Below are positions 15,867 to 24,222 of a stretch of DNA of 64,000 nt, piece by piece. Location of the stretch: contig CAVOLQ010000002.1 in NCBI GenBank assembly GCA_963696875.1, positions 773,680-837,679 on the forward strand, in the 5' to 3' direction. Both the position numbers and the translations under genes were made by a program. The DNA is from Albibacterium sp963696875 (lineage in GTDB: Bacteria > Bacteroidota > Bacteroidia > Sphingobacteriales > Sphingobacteriaceae). The notes under the pieces are model-generated. The model was not told the DNA's origin. It worked only from the letters and a program-made list of their open reading frames with translations, and did no database searches. How positions within the stretch are numbered: position 1 is the stretch's first letter; every line of letters starts with the position of its first letter.

Positions 15867-16076
15867 CTAATTTGAATTCTTTTTACCTTTTAAAATGGTA
15901 TCTAAATTTCTCAATTTGATGTTCCAAAATTTGTCAAAATGATCGATCCAATTATGTAGTTCAATAAAACCGTCTTGGTTTAACGTGCAAAAACGTTCTC
16001 TGCCAACACCTTTGATGGTAATAAAGCCTGCGGCTTCCAAAATGCCAATATGTTTGGAAACTGCTGGTCGGCTCAT
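15867..16076 (-). pseudogene. ArsR family regulator, N-terminally truncated
   Basis: The 69 residues comprise the recognition helix MSRPAVSKHIGILEAAGFIT, the wing and a short C-terminal helix (LHNWIDHFDKFWNIKLRNLD) of an ArsR-type repressor. Complete relatives such as the one at 17444-17767 have about 35 more N-terminal residues (MKRDVFQAIADPTRR). In frame upstream, ENFE is followed by a stop near 16090, so the first helices are gone. The gene may still be translated from the ATG but is unlikely to bind DNA normally. Confidence 0.7.
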
Positions 16077-16270
16077 CTCAAAGTTTTCGGGTTACTGTAG
16101 AAACATTGCTTAATCGATCGTGTTTGCGCAAACATACTTAGGCAACGGGGCAATTTTCAAATTTGTTGTCCATTCTTGCGCGACTATTGTCCTGTTTTTT
16201 TCAACACTATGGCGAGAAGAAGCAGGTGGTATACAGATATGCCATAGCTCCTATTCACCCATTGTTTATA

Positions 16271-16558
16271 TTACTTACCTCCCTTAAACCATTTTCGTGC
16301 ATTAAGATTGCGATGAGGGCAACCTGGCCAACAACATGGTCTTTTCTTTCCTTCAAGTATCTCGGCACACAAACGCTCTAAATGCTGTTTTCTTTTTTCG
16401 GCTTGCTTTACAATAGTCGTCCAACAAATCCATTCATTACGGGCGAGGGGTGTTAGCCTATTCCATTTCCCCAATAGTTCTGGAAAGGAAAGTAAAACCT
16501 TTCTTAAATCATCCGGCACATTGTGTACCACTCCTTCCTCAATAATTATACTTGCCAT
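16271..16558 (-). CDS. YdeI/OmpD-associated family protein
   Basis: The 95-residue protein carries VPDDLRKVLLSFPELLGKWN, RLTPLARNEWICWTTIVKQA and EKRKQHLERLCAEILEGKKR, typical of the YdeI C-terminal domain. It ends in a short basic tail with CCWPGCPHR. Role unknown (some members bind DNA or give bacteriocin protection). It is the last gene of a four-gene unit with DoxX, SRPBCC and ArsR genes upstream, 18 bp after the doxX-like gene. Confidence 0.8.
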   Translation of the reverse strand: MASIIIEEGVVHNVPDDLRKVLLSFPELLGKWNRLTPLARNEWICWTTIVKQAEKRKQHLERLCAEILEGKKRPCCWPGCPHRNLNARKWFKGGK

Positions 16559-16576
16559 ATATCTATGATTTAGAAC

Positions 16577-16966
16577 TTATTGATTTGAATTATTAAAGAC
16601 AATTTTACGGTTTACAGGTCTCAAATACCATGATACGATAATGGCTGCGAGAAGTAGCAAAGACGGCATTACCTCCACAAATGGCTCTTTCATAACCAAA
16701 TGAGAAATAGCAGCACCTGACATAACAAAGAAAAACCCTGAATATGCCCATTCCTTAACTAAGGGAAGCTTTGGCCATAAAACTGCAATCACTCCTAATA
16801 TCTTCCAAACTCCTAAAATGGATAACATATAAAGCGGATACCCGAGTTTTGTTACTATTTCATTATAGCCTCCAATTTGAAGCATTTGCTGTATACCTCC
16901 AGCAAGCATCCCAAATGATAAAAATATGGTCGCCACCCAATAGATTATTTTATTCGTTTTTGACAT
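16577..16966 (-). CDS. DoxX family membrane protein
   Basis: The 129-residue inner-membrane protein has four hydrophobic helices: IIYWVATIFLSFGMLAGGI, LSILGVWKILGVIAVLWP, WAYSGFFFVMSGAAISHL and MPSLLLLAAIIVSWYLRP. It shows the DoxX pattern LGYPLYMLSILGVWKILG around 41-58. DoxX-like proteins are linked to quinone or redox processes, but the role here is unknown. It is co-transcribed between the SRPBCC gene (6-bp gap) and the YdeI-like gene. Confidence 0.9.
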   Translation of the reverse strand: MSKTNKIIYWVATIFLSFGMLAGGIQQMLQIGGYNEIVTKLGYPLYMLSILGVWKILGVIAVLWPKLPLVKEWAYSGFFFVMSGAAISHLVMKEPFVEVMPSLLLLAAIIVSWYLRPVNRKIVFNNSNQ

Positions 16967-16972
16967 ACTATA

Positions 16973-17437
16973 TTATTTTAGCTTGGATAAAATTTCTTGT
17001 AAACGATCGTGAGCTATGTTTAAACCATATTCAAATGGCATCTTTAGTTGCAACGCTCTGTGTTCAACAGACCGATAAATGACTTGGATAGTCAATTTGC
17101 TTCTATGTTCTGTTAATCTTTCAAATTCCAAAAACTCGAGCTGTACACCAATTCCGGCATTTTCCATTTCAAATGTTCGTATGATTCTTTGATTAGCCAC
17201 AAATTCGTGAATTGTGCCATTTGCTTTAAATACTACATTACCGTTGTGTGAAGTTTCAAATTGGTAACTTCCATGATTTCTGCTTTCAAGTTTTATCACT
17301 TTTGTTCCCATCCACTGTTCTATAAATTTTGGTTCTTCGTATGCCTTAAAAAGCAGCTCTATCGGCAGATCAAATTCACGAGTTATTATTAGTTCTTGTT
17401 TGCCATCTTGGGCATTGATCTTTGTTTTTTGTTCCAT
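16973..17437 (-). CDS. SRPBCC (AHSA1-like) domain protein
   Basis: The 154-residue START-like fold is recognised by REFDLPIELLFKAYEEPKFI followed by EQWMG near residues 20-44, VVFKANGTIHEFVANQRIIR in the middle and the long C-terminal helix GLNIAHDRLQEILSKLK. Members bind hydrophobic ligands. In Bacteroidota they are often paired with ArsR repressors, exactly as here (6-bp gap to the ArsR gene). Confidence 0.9.
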   Translation of the reverse strand: MEQKTKINAQDGKQELIITREFDLPIELLFKAYEEPKFIEQWMGTKVIKLESRNHGSYQFETSHNGNVVFKANGTIHEFVANQRIIRTFEMENAGIGVQLEFLEFERLTEHRSKLTIQVIYRSVEHRALQLKMPFEYGLNIAHDRLQEILSKLK

Positions 17438-17443
17438 AATACT

Positions 17444-17767
17444 CTATTTTTTTAATTGGTACTCTTTCATCATGGTTTCCAATTTATTAAATCTGTCATC
17501 CCACATTTTACGGAATGGTTCAATAAAATCAGATACTTCCTTTATTTTTTCTGAATTCAAATGATAGTAAATTTCTCTTCCCTTTTGTTCTTGGTCAAGC
17601 AATTCGCACTCAGTAAGTATTTGCAAATGTTTAGAAACAGTCGGCCTTGCTGTGTCAAAGTTTGAAGCGATTGCACCTGCTGTCATCGATTGTGAAGCAA
17701 CCAATACAAGAATAGCTCTCCTTGTCGGATCTGCTATGGCTTGAAATACATCTCGTCTTAATTTCAT
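17444..17767 (-). CDS. ArsR family transcriptional regulator
   Basis: The 107-residue protein begins MKLRRDVFQAIADPTRRAIL and has the winged-helix recognition segment RPTVSKHLQILTECELLDQE at residues 41-60 and the wing GREIYYHLNSEK. No metal-binding Cys cluster is visible, so it is of the non-metal type that partners with SRPBCC proteins. It is the first gene of ArsR-SRPBCC-DoxX-YdeI. Its promoter carries paired dyads around the -7 box (17772-17812), so autorepression is likely. Confidence 0.9.
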   Translation of the reverse strand: MKLRRDVFQAIADPTRRAILVLVASQSMTAGAIASNFDTARPTVSKHLQILTECELLDQEQKGREIYYHLNSEKIKEVSDFIEPFRKMWDDRFNKLETMMKEYQLKK

Positions 17768-17771
17768 TATA

Positions 17772-17812
17772 TAGCTATTTGGCTACAAATATAAATGTAG
17801 CTATTTAACTAC
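17772..17812 (-). promoter_or_regulatory. ArsR operon promoter with duplicated operator
   Basis: TAGCTATTTGGCTAC (17772-17786) and GTAGCTATTTAACTAC (17797-17812) are near-identical dyads. The Bacteroidota -7 box TATATTTG lies between them on the minus strand (17786-17793), about 20 bp before the ATG at 17767. The layout is that expected for a dimeric repressor blocking its own promoter. Confidence 0.65.
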
Positions 17813-17999
17813 GCAAATTTTTCTGGTTTTTTTTTAAATAGTTTTGGTAGGATAAAACCCCGTTGTGTTTTCAACTGGTGTTGAAAAACTAACTTGATTT
17901 TGGAAATAAATGATTTTCCTTTCATGCTACTTTACAAAATCAAGTTGGAATTGCATGAAACCTTGCATCGGTTAGCTACTTCCTTTAAAAGACAGTCTA

Positions 18000-18090
18000 C
18001 TTCGATCTTCATGCTTTGACATGTCGAGTACCCTAAGGGGAATTGCAACCCAAAACCCTCACAGAACCGCGCATAAAACTCTCGCCATTC
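18000..18090 (-). ncRNA. Possible group II intron 3'-end remnant (domains V-VI)
   Basis: On the minus strand the order GCGAGAGTTTTATGCGCGG, TTCTGTGAGGG, GGGTTGCAATTCCCC and GTACTCGAC resembles the GAGA-loop/GGTTCTGTGAGGG end of domain V and the following domain VI of bacterial group II introns. No reverse transcriptase reading frame is left upstream. The first strand of domain V is not convincing, so this is a low-confidence relic. Confidence 0.35.
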
Positions 18091-18189
18091 AAAACATGGG
18101 TATCGAAGCCATAGAAGACTAATAATCAGACATTAATTCGTTTTAGCAAATCTGCTCTAAAATCAAAGATTGCTAAATGCATTTTTTTG

Positions 18190-18231
18190 ATATTATTAGA
18201 ACATGACCGATCGGTCATGTTCTAATAATAT
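18190..18231. promoter_or_regulatory. 42-bp perfect palindrome with TetR-type core
   Basis: Each 21-base arm is the exact inverse of the other, with the centre between 18210 and 18211. The core TGACCGATCGGTCA is typical of TetR-family operators, extended outward by ATGTTCTAATAATA. No TetR gene is adjacent. A regulator elsewhere or a lost neighbour could own it. Confidence 0.5.
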
Positions 18232-18569
18232 TTATTGAACTTCTACGGAATAGTATCCAATTGTTGTCTCAAATGGACGATTTTGGTATTTCCTTTATGG
18301 AACTTGCAGGCAAGTTGGACGGGCCGTCAAAAAGAAATGAAGTGTACGTTGGTTGTGTCGATTATTTACAATTTTACCTTAAGGCTTCTCTTTAATTTTG
18401 AGTTATGTAATGCCAAATAAAATTATTATTATTATTAACTTTATAAGTGTCTACATATCAGATAACAGTTTATAAAATTAATAGTTATGTATTGAAAGAC
18501 AGAAAACTTAATTCACTGTTTCACGAAATTCATTCTTCATTATTATGAAAAGATGTATTTTGAAAAATA

Positions 18570-19367
18570 ATGGATATCATGATTTATAAAAAACATTCAC
18601 CACCATACAACATTAAAAATTTAGTTCGGTTTTTCTGGGAATTTGAAGGTTCTTTTGATGAAAGTTTGTCTTTTCAACAATCAGTTACTGCATCCGTTAG
18701 CCCAAAGCTTGCCTTCCAACAGGAAGGTGTTATGCAATTTAATCAGATCGAATTATTTCAAAGTGGATTTCAAGGTCAAACAAACTCTTTTCTCACAATG
18801 TTGTCTAATCAAAAACTCAAGATATTTGGCGTATATTTTTATCCTCAAGCAATTCCCTTATTATTTAAAATCCCAGCAGATTTGATAACAAATGAAATAA
18901 TTGAAATATCTGAGGTTCTAGGATCTGAAGGACAGGTATTGGAAGAAAAAATTATGTTGAGTAATAGTGTTTTTGAAAAAATCAATGTAATAACAGAATT
19001 TATTGAAAATATATTGACCCAAACCTCAATCAAAAACACTGATATAGTCTCAGCTATCGATTATATATTTTTAAACTCCGGAACAGTTGATGTGTTGCAA
19101 CTTGCTTCATCTCAATTTTTATCACAACGTCAATTTGAAAGAAAGTTTAAACGTTTGGCAGGGTTTAGTCCTAAAATGTTTTCTCGAATTATTAGGTTTA
19201 ATGACACAATAACAACGATATCACAAACGAGACAAACTTTAACCAAAACAGCTTATTCTTTAGGTTATTATGACCAGTCACATATGATCCGCGAATTTAG
19301 AGAGTTCTCAGGGCAAACCCCTACTGAATATTTCTCAGAAGATATTTCCTGTTATTTTGATTCATAA
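18570..19367 (+). CDS. AraC family transcriptional regulator
   Basis: The 265-residue protein has an N-terminal beta-rich sensor half (HSPPYNIKNLVRFFWEFEGS, DUF6597-like). Its C-terminal AraC domain has two helix-turn-helix units: SSQFLSQRQFERKFKRLAGF with SPKMFSRIIRFN around 179-211, and AYSLGYYDQSHMIREFREFS with GQTPTEYF near 232-258. The ligand is unknown. It lies 49 bp upstream of the alpha/beta hydrolase gene in the same direction and may control it. Confidence 0.9.
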   Translation: MDIMIYKKHSPPYNIKNLVRFFWEFEGSFDESLSFQQSVTASVSPKLAFQQEGVMQFNQIELFQSGFQGQTNSFLTMLSNQKLKIFGVYFYPQAIPLLFKIPADLITNEIIEISEVLGSEGQVLEEKIMLSNSVFEKINVITEFIENILTQTSIKNTDIVSAIDYIFLNSGTVDVLQLASSQFLSQRQFERKFKRLAGFSPKMFSRIIRFNDTITTISQTRQTLTKTAYSLGYYDQSHMIREFREFSGQTPTEYFSEDISCYFDS

Positions 19368-19416
19368 GTCGAAAAAATACAATTTTTATAATCATCTATA
19401 GCGTTACTTTGCTGTT

Positions 19417-20334
19417 ATGAAGTTAATATTTAATAACAGGCTAATTTTAATCATATCGCTGATTTCCCTCTTATTTACCAATTGTAAAGACTTAATGATT
19501 GAAGAAAAAATAATAACAAAAAACAACGTTTCAATATGTACTCAGAGCTTTGGAGATAAAAACGATCCGGCAGTTCTTTTAATTGCAGGCGCTACTGTTT
19601 CTATGCTTTATTGGGACGATGATTTCTGCAGAATGTTATCTGACAACGGACTTTATGTTATCAGATACGACAATAGGGATGTAGGTAAATCCACCAACTA
19701 TGGGCCAGGAATTGCTCAGTATGATATTGTTGATATGACGGAAGATGCACTTTCTATATTAGACGGCTATCAAATAGAAACCGCCCACTTCGTTGGAATG
19801 TCTTTGGGCGGTTTGATTTCACAAATAGCAGCATTAAAATATCCAAACAGGATTTCTAAACTTACACTTATTTCCACTGGACCCTGGGGGGATTCTGATC
19901 CAAACATCCCTGAAATGGATAAAGAAATATTGAATTTTCATTCAAAAGCCGGTAAAGTGGATTGGGCTGATGAAAATGAAGTAGTTAAATATATGCTGGA
20001 AGGTGCTTCAATGATGAGTGGAAAAAGATCTTTTGACCAAAAAAGAGCTGAAAGATTAATAAAGAAAGAGTTTCAACGTGCTAATAATTATATCAGCATG
20101 TTTAATCACGCAACACTCCAAGGAGGAGAAGCATATTATGGAAAGTTGAGCGATATTAAACAACCTACATTAATTATTCATGGTACGGATGATAGAGTTT
20201 GGTATTATGATCATGCAAAGGTGGTGTTGAGCCAGTTGCAGAATGCCAAGTTAATAACACTTGAAGGAACTGGACATGAATTGCATCAGGATGACTGGAA
20301 TACAATCATAGATGGAATTGTTAACCATTATTAG
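19417..20334 (+). CDS. Alpha/beta hydrolase, lipoprotein
   Basis: The 305-residue protein has a signal segment with lipobox-like LLFTNC at residues 19-24. The alpha/beta hydrolase core follows: HFVGMSLGGLISQ with nucleophile elbow GMSLGG (about 127-132), an acid in IIHGTDDRVW near 250, and GTGHELHQDD carrying the catalytic His near 283-292. It resembles esterase or haloalkane-dehalogenase-like enzymes acting at the cell envelope. Substrate unknown. It follows an AraC regulator gene. Confidence 0.9.
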   Translation: MKLIFNNRLILIISLISLLFTNCKDLMIEEKIITKNNVSICTQSFGDKNDPAVLLIAGATVSMLYWDDDFCRMLSDNGLYVIRYDNRDVGKSTNYGPGIAQYDIVDMTEDALSILDGYQIETAHFVGMSLGGLISQIAALKYPNRISKLTLISTGPWGDSDPNIPEMDKEILNFHSKAGKVDWADENEVVKYMLEGASMMSGKRSFDQKRAERLIKKEFQRANNYISMFNHATLQGGEAYYGKLSDIKQPTLIIHGTDDRVWYYDHAKVVLSQLQNAKLITLEGTGHELHQDDWNTIIDGIVNHY

Positions 20335-20407
20335 GGTTTTTTGGAGCTTATTTTGGAGAATTTTCGGATAAATTCGGCATCAATTGGATGATAAATTTTC
20401 AAGAAAA

Positions 20408-20572
20408 ATAATGCACATAAAAAAATATAAAATCATATTTTGGACGGCAACCGCAATCATCACCCTATTTGACGGAGTTATGCCCGCCCTAACTTCACAA
20501 ACAGAGTTAGCCAAAGAAGGAATTAAAGATTATATTAGGAATATTAGCAATCTCTTACATTTATTATTATAA
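20408..20572 (+). pseudogene. DoxX-like protein, truncated
   Basis: The ATG at 20408 opens MHIKKYKIIFWTATAIITLF followed by DGVMPALTSQTELAKEGI, the first helix and loop of DoxX-like proteins. The frame then degenerates (KDYIRNISNLLHLLL) and stops after about 54 residues, where the family has about 130. Either a frameshift or a deletion removed helices 2-4. It precedes a DUF4287 gene by 23 bp. Confidence 0.6.
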
Positions 20573-20595
20573 ATTAAATTTAAAAAAGAAGCAAA

Positions 20596-20808
20596 ATGTC
20601 ATTTAAAACCTATATCAAAAACATAGAGGATAAAACTGGTAAAACCGCTCAAGACTTTCAATGCTTAGCAAAAGAAAAAGGTTTTGTAAAAAATGGAGAG
20701 TTAGCTGTTAAAGCTACCGAAATAACCAATTGGCTTAAAGAAGAATTTGAGTTGGGTCACGGACATGCCATGGCGATGTTTGCATACCTTAAAGGAAAAA
20801 GAGAGTAA
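20596..20808 (+). CDS. DUF4287 family protein
   Basis: The 70-residue protein reads SFKTYIKNIEDKTGKTAQDF, then KATEITNWLKEEFELGHGHA with MAMFAYLKG, the complete DUF4287 signature (a small alpha-helical domain often fused or adjacent to DUF5655). Function unknown. It is followed 46 bp later by another short conserved-looking frame on the same strand. Confidence 0.9.
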   Translation: MSFKTYIKNIEDKTGKTAQDFQCLAKEKGFVKNGELAVKATEITNWLKEEFELGHGHAMAMFAYLKGKRE

Positions 20809-20854
20809 TAAAAAACCTGTCTTAATTTATATCAACCTTTAAACAATTATTTAA

Positions 20855-21013
20855 ATGAACAAATTACCTATTTCCAAAATAGGTGCCATTGAGTATAAAC
20901 TTTTCGAGGGGGTTGGAAATAAAGCTTTAAATTTAGGGATAAGCGATAATAAGGATTATAAAGACGAAATACTTGAATACTATATTTCGCAAGCGATTGA
21001 ATTAGATAGTTAA
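20855..21013 (+). CDS. Small hypothetical protein
   Basis: A 52-residue open frame starts MNKLPISKIGAIEYKLFEGV and continues GNKALNLGISDNKDYKDEIL then EYYISQAIELDS. It has coding-like codon use and sits tightly between the DUF4287 and VOC genes on the same strand. It looks like the C-terminal part of some larger family, but I do not recognise it. Confidence 0.5.
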   Translation: MNKLPISKIGAIEYKLFEGVGNKALNLGISDNKDYKDEILEYYISQAIELDS

Positions 21014-21025
21014 AAACGTTTTAAA

Positions 21026-21394
21026 ATGAAAACATCCATTCTAAGAATAGTTCCTAATATTTATTCCAATAACATGGAAGCAAGTAAAAAGTTTTATACT
21101 GAGTTTTTAGAAATGGATTTGGTAATGGATATGGAATGGGTTTTAACTTTTGCATCCAAAGAAAACCCAAAGGCCCAAATCTCAATTTTTCGAAATGATA
21201 AAAATAAGCTCTTGGATAATAAAGCTATCTTTCTGTCAATCGAAGTATCGGATATTGAACAATGGTATAAACGGGCAAAAGCGCAAAAAATCCAAATAGT
21301 ATATCCAATAACGATAGAACCCTGGGGTGTAAAACGCTTTTTTATTAAAGAGCCAAATGGAGCAACTATTAATTTATTATCCCACTATTTGTAA
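21026..21394 (+). CDS. VOC family protein
   Basis: The 122-residue protein has two beta-alpha-beta-beta-beta modules: RIVPNIYSNNMEASKKFYTE near residues 7-26, and LSIEVSDIEQWYKRAKAQKI with IEPWGVKRFFIKEPNGATIN near 71-118. The PWG-R-F strand is typical of bleomycin-resistance-like VOC proteins. The activity cannot be named. It starts 12 bp after the small frame at 20855-21013, probably in the same transcript. Confidence 0.85.
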   Translation: MKTSILRIVPNIYSNNMEASKKFYTEFLEMDLVMDMEWVLTFASKENPKAQISIFRNDKNKLLDNKAIFLSIEVSDIEQWYKRAKAQKIQIVYPITIEPWGVKRFFIKEPNGATINLLSHYL

Positions 21395-21473
21395 TATAAC
21401 AGCTTAAGAATGTTATAAGTATGTTTGTATAGCGATTCAAATCACTATCGAGTATGATTCATTATTAAGATAG

Positions 21474-22280
21474 ATGAAAAATAAAAGTGACGCTTTTTTT
21501 AAGCAACAACAGTTCAATAAGATAAAGGAATACAGGTTTCTTCCCTCCGACTTTTTAAAATTATATATCAAAGAATTTTTGGTTATTGAATGTGAGAATA
21601 TAACATCAATAGACACACTACCTAGTGCTTCGGTTTCATTGAACTATATTCTGGAAGGTTCTATTAAAATGAAGTTGAAAAATAGCACAATCATTGATTT
21701 GCCTAAAGCTTTTGCCTTCGGAATTGCCCGGAACTCGCTTCATTTTGAGTTTTCCGATTGCACCACTATATTTGCAATTATATTTAACCCTGGGTTGGCA
21801 TCTTCATTGATTAAAACGCCCATAAATGAGTTTTTTGAGCGCTTTATACCTTTTGATGATTTTTTTAATGCTGATCAAGTCTCTTTTTTAGAGAATGAAT
21901 TTGAGAGAAAAGATAACTATGAAAGGATAGTAAATGTAGTTGAAAGGTTTCTTATCATGGAGTGTGAATGGACTCATACTGATGGAATTGTGAAAGAATC
22001 AATTTGTGAAATCATCAATATAAAAGGATCTATTTCTGTTAAATCACTATTAGATAAATTTTCAATAAGCAGAGACTCTTTTGAAAAAAAATTCAGAAAA
22101 CAGGTGGGTACTTCACCAAAAAAATTTTCAAACATCGTCCGATTTAGAAATTTGTTCCAAAATAACGAAATTGAAACTAATCTTACTGAAATAGGACTAA
22201 ATGCAGGATACTATGACCAGTCTCATTTTATAAAAGATTTTAAAGCTATAACGGGCAGAACACCATCGGAGATTTTATAA
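21474..22280 (+). CDS. AraC family transcriptional regulator
   Basis: The 268-residue protein has an N-terminal sensor half (YRFLPSDFLKLYIKEFLVIE). Two C-terminal HTH motifs follow: VKSLLDKFSISRDSFEKKFR with KQVGTSPKKFSNIVRFR at about 189-225, and LTEIGLNAGYYDQSHFIKDF with KAITGRTPSEIL near 234-267. It is related in layout to the regulator at 18570-19367 but differs in the sensor half. No obvious target adjoins it. The following gene is separated by about 240 bp. Confidence 0.9.
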   Translation: MKNKSDAFFKQQQFNKIKEYRFLPSDFLKLYIKEFLVIECENITSIDTLPSASVSLNYILEGSIKMKLKNSTIIDLPKAFAFGIARNSLHFEFSDCTTIFAIIFNPGLASSLIKTPINEFFERFIPFDDFFNADQVSFLENEFERKDNYERIVNVVERFLIMECEWTHTDGIVKESICEIINIKGSISVKSLLDKFSISRDSFEKKFRKQVGTSPKKFSNIVRFRNLFQNNEIETNLTEIGLNAGYYDQSHFIKDFKAITGRTPSEIL

Positions 22281-22478
22281 TTGCGTATAGCTTTTAAAGT
22301 ATTTATTAAATACACAAAAAACAATTTCAGTAAAATTTCATTTTTGAAAATTAGCACCTTTCTCGTTAAGCCTCAACTCACACCCCCCTATTCTTACTTG
22401 ATGACTTTGTAAAAAAATGATTTTTTACAATTAAACCATTTGTCAATCTACTTCCTTTGTAGAACTAACTAAATCTAC

Positions 22479-22499
22479 GCTATACTACTTCAGTATAGC
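22479..22499. promoter_or_regulatory. Small inverted repeat upstream of the 74-residue gene
   Basis: GCTATACT, loop ACTTC, AGTATAGC. It lies 20 bp before the start at 22520, so it may be an operator or leader hairpin. The evidence is position and symmetry only. Confidence 0.4.
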
Positions 22500-22519
22500 T
22501 ATTTCTAGCTAATTTTTAT

Positions 22520-22744
22520 ATGATAAAAGTAATGGTCGAGGTTTTCAAAACAGACATGAACGATAGAATACTCGCTGATCATATCATATACAATCTATCA
22601 AGGTTGATTCCAAACTCTTCCATAAGTTTCGATCTTGAAGATTGTGATAAGGTACTTAGAATAGAAGCAACGAGTATCTCTGTGAGCACCGTAATTGAAG
22701 AATTACAAAAGAAAGGTATCATGTGTGAAATAATGGATTGGTAA
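22520..22744 (+). CDS. Small protein with HMA-like ferredoxin fold, no metal motif
   Basis: The 74 residues show a beta-alpha-beta-beta-alpha-beta pattern: MVEVFKTDMNDRILADHIIY, NLSRLIPNSSISFDLEDCDK and VLRIEATSISVSTVIEELQK with a final GIMCEIMDW strand. This resembles small HMA-like proteins of Bacteroidota lacking the CxxC metal site. Function unknown. Single gene. Confidence 0.65.
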   Translation: MIKVMVEVFKTDMNDRILADHIIYNLSRLIPNSSISFDLEDCDKVLRIEATSISVSTVIEELQKKGIMCEIMDW

Positions 22745-22836
22745 AGTAAAAATCAACAGTGTAATATGAAAAAATGGCTCAATTGTCTGTCTGATTTTAC
22801 GCAAGACACCAGTCCATTTCATAAAATAAAATAGTT

Positions 22837-23643
22837 TTGAGAAATATAATATTAATAATAGCCCTTGTTTTTTCTATATCAGGCGGAGTTCAGGGTCAAA
22901 ATAATTATCAGAAATACTTTTATGACTATAATGTATCGGGGAATACTACAATATATGACTATAAAAATCAAAAATGGTTTTTCACAGACAGTATCGATGC
23001 TCACACGCAAACACTACCGGCTTCCACCTTTAAAATTATAAATTCTTTAATTGCTCTTGAGGAAAAAGCAATCAGAGATGAAAATGAAGTACTAAAATGG
23101 GATGGGGTAAACCGATCTCTTTTTGGTAAAGATATACCAAGTTGGAATAAAGATACCGATTTAAAAACAGCCTATAAAAATTCGACCATTTGGTTTTACG
23201 TTAGAATGGCTGAACGAATTGGCAGGGATAAATACTACCAATATTTAAAAAAATGCAAGTACGGAAATCTGAATTTTTCAGAAAAAGGAACTGATTTTTG
23301 GAATTATGGCGACTTTGGAATCTCACCGAAAAATCAAATTGAATTTTTAATCCAATTGTATAAAAACAAACTGCCCTTTTCTCAAAAAACAATTGATACT
23401 GTAAAGGAAATAATGATTTCCGAAAATGCTAATGGTGTTATTTTCAGAGATAAAACAGGATGGACAAACAAAGACGGAATTGATATTGGCTGGTGGGTTG
23501 GTTATGTGGAAACACCTAGTGATGTTTTTTTCTTTGCCACAAGAATACAAAAAGGGGTGAATGAAATTAATCCTAATTTTTCTAAAGCAAGAAAAGAGAT
23601 TACGAAGGCAATTTTAAAAGATTTAACAGCATTTTCGAACTAA
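22837..23643 (+). CDS. Class D beta-lactamase
   Basis: Reading from a TTG start gives 268 residues with a signal peptide (RNIILIIALVFSISGGVQG) and the class D motifs. These are STFK with nucleophile Ser63 and carboxylable Lys66, STI at 116-118 in place of the usual SxV, YGN at 142-144 and KTG at 206-208 followed by WTNKDGIDIGWWVGY. It should hydrolyse beta-lactams in the periplasm by a serine mechanism. No in-frame ATG lies at a suitable place. It is monocistronic with no BlaR/BlaI genes nearby. Confidence 0.9.
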   Translation: MRNIILIIALVFSISGGVQGQNNYQKYFYDYNVSGNTTIYDYKNQKWFFTDSIDAHTQTLPASTFKIINSLIALEEKAIRDENEVLKWDGVNRSLFGKDIPSWNKDTDLKTAYKNSTIWFYVRMAERIGRDKYYQYLKKCKYGNLNFSEKGTDFWNYGDFGISPKNQIEFLIQLYKNKLPFSQKTIDTVKEIMISENANGVIFRDKTGWTNKDGIDIGWWVGYVETPSDVFFFATRIQKGVNEINPNFSKARKEITKAILKDLTAFSN

Positions 23644-23850
23644 TCTTAAGATCCATTTCTGTGCAAAAAAAAAATGGATGGTTATTCAATTTAAAGTTTG
23701 CTATGGAGAAATTGACGGCAGTCTTCAAAGATTATCTAGATGATTAATAACAAATCAGAACATCAATATATGTAAATTGCGAAAAAAATAATCCGCAAAA
23801 TTCTTCAATAAGAAGGGGCTAAATAGTTAACAAAATTAAAGCTATTCAAA

Positions 23851-24222
23851 ATGAATATACAAGAACATTATATAAATGAAATTAAAGTTGCGGAAGTTCT
23901 TTCAGACGAAATAATTATTAATAATGCAGAAGACGCTCTGGATTTGATGGCTAACATCTATTATCAAGGATTTGATAAAATCATATTCCATCAAAAAAAT
24001 ATCACCTCTGACTTTTTTGACTTAAAAAATCAAATGGCCGGAGAAATTCTTCAAAAGTTCTCAAATTATCGTATTCAGCTAGTAGTTGTAGGTGATTTTT
24101 CAGGCTTTACCAGTAAAAGTCTAAAAGATTTCATTTATGAAAGTAACAATGGAAAACAAGTTAACTTTTTAAGTTCAACAATTGATGCAATAAATGCATT
24201 GACAAACAATTATGGAAATTAA
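23851..24222 (+). CDS. DUF4180 family protein, complete copy
   Basis: The 123-residue protein has an STAS-like alternation of strands and helices: IKVAEVLSDEIIINNAEDAL, YYQGFDKIIFHQKNITSDFF, RIQLVVVGDFSGFTSKSLKD and FIYESNNGKQVNF. DUF4180 is a common stand-alone domain of unknown role. Two damaged relatives lie at 14548-14832 and 31848-31925. The start of a further short frame overlaps its stop. Confidence 0.85.
   Translation: MNIQEHYINEIKVAEVLSDEIIINNAEDALDLMANIYYQGFDKIIFHQKNITSDFFDLKNQMAGEILQKFSNYRIQLVVVGDFSGFTSKSLKDFIYESNNGKQVNFLSSTIDAINALTNNYGN

Larger units (their letters stand above)
17813..18569. other. Intergenic region with intron-like and palindromic pieces
   Basis: No protein gene is supported here. 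The stretch holds a sequence resembling the 3' end of a group II intron on the minus strand (18000-18090) and a 42-bp perfect palindrome (18190-18231), described separately. The rest is AT-rich without recognised content. Confidence 0.4.

Noticed and set aside
18235..18420. 61-residue frame after the 42-bp palindrome
   Set aside because: No ribosome site, no family similarity and unusual composition (many Cys and Trp); not supported as a gene.
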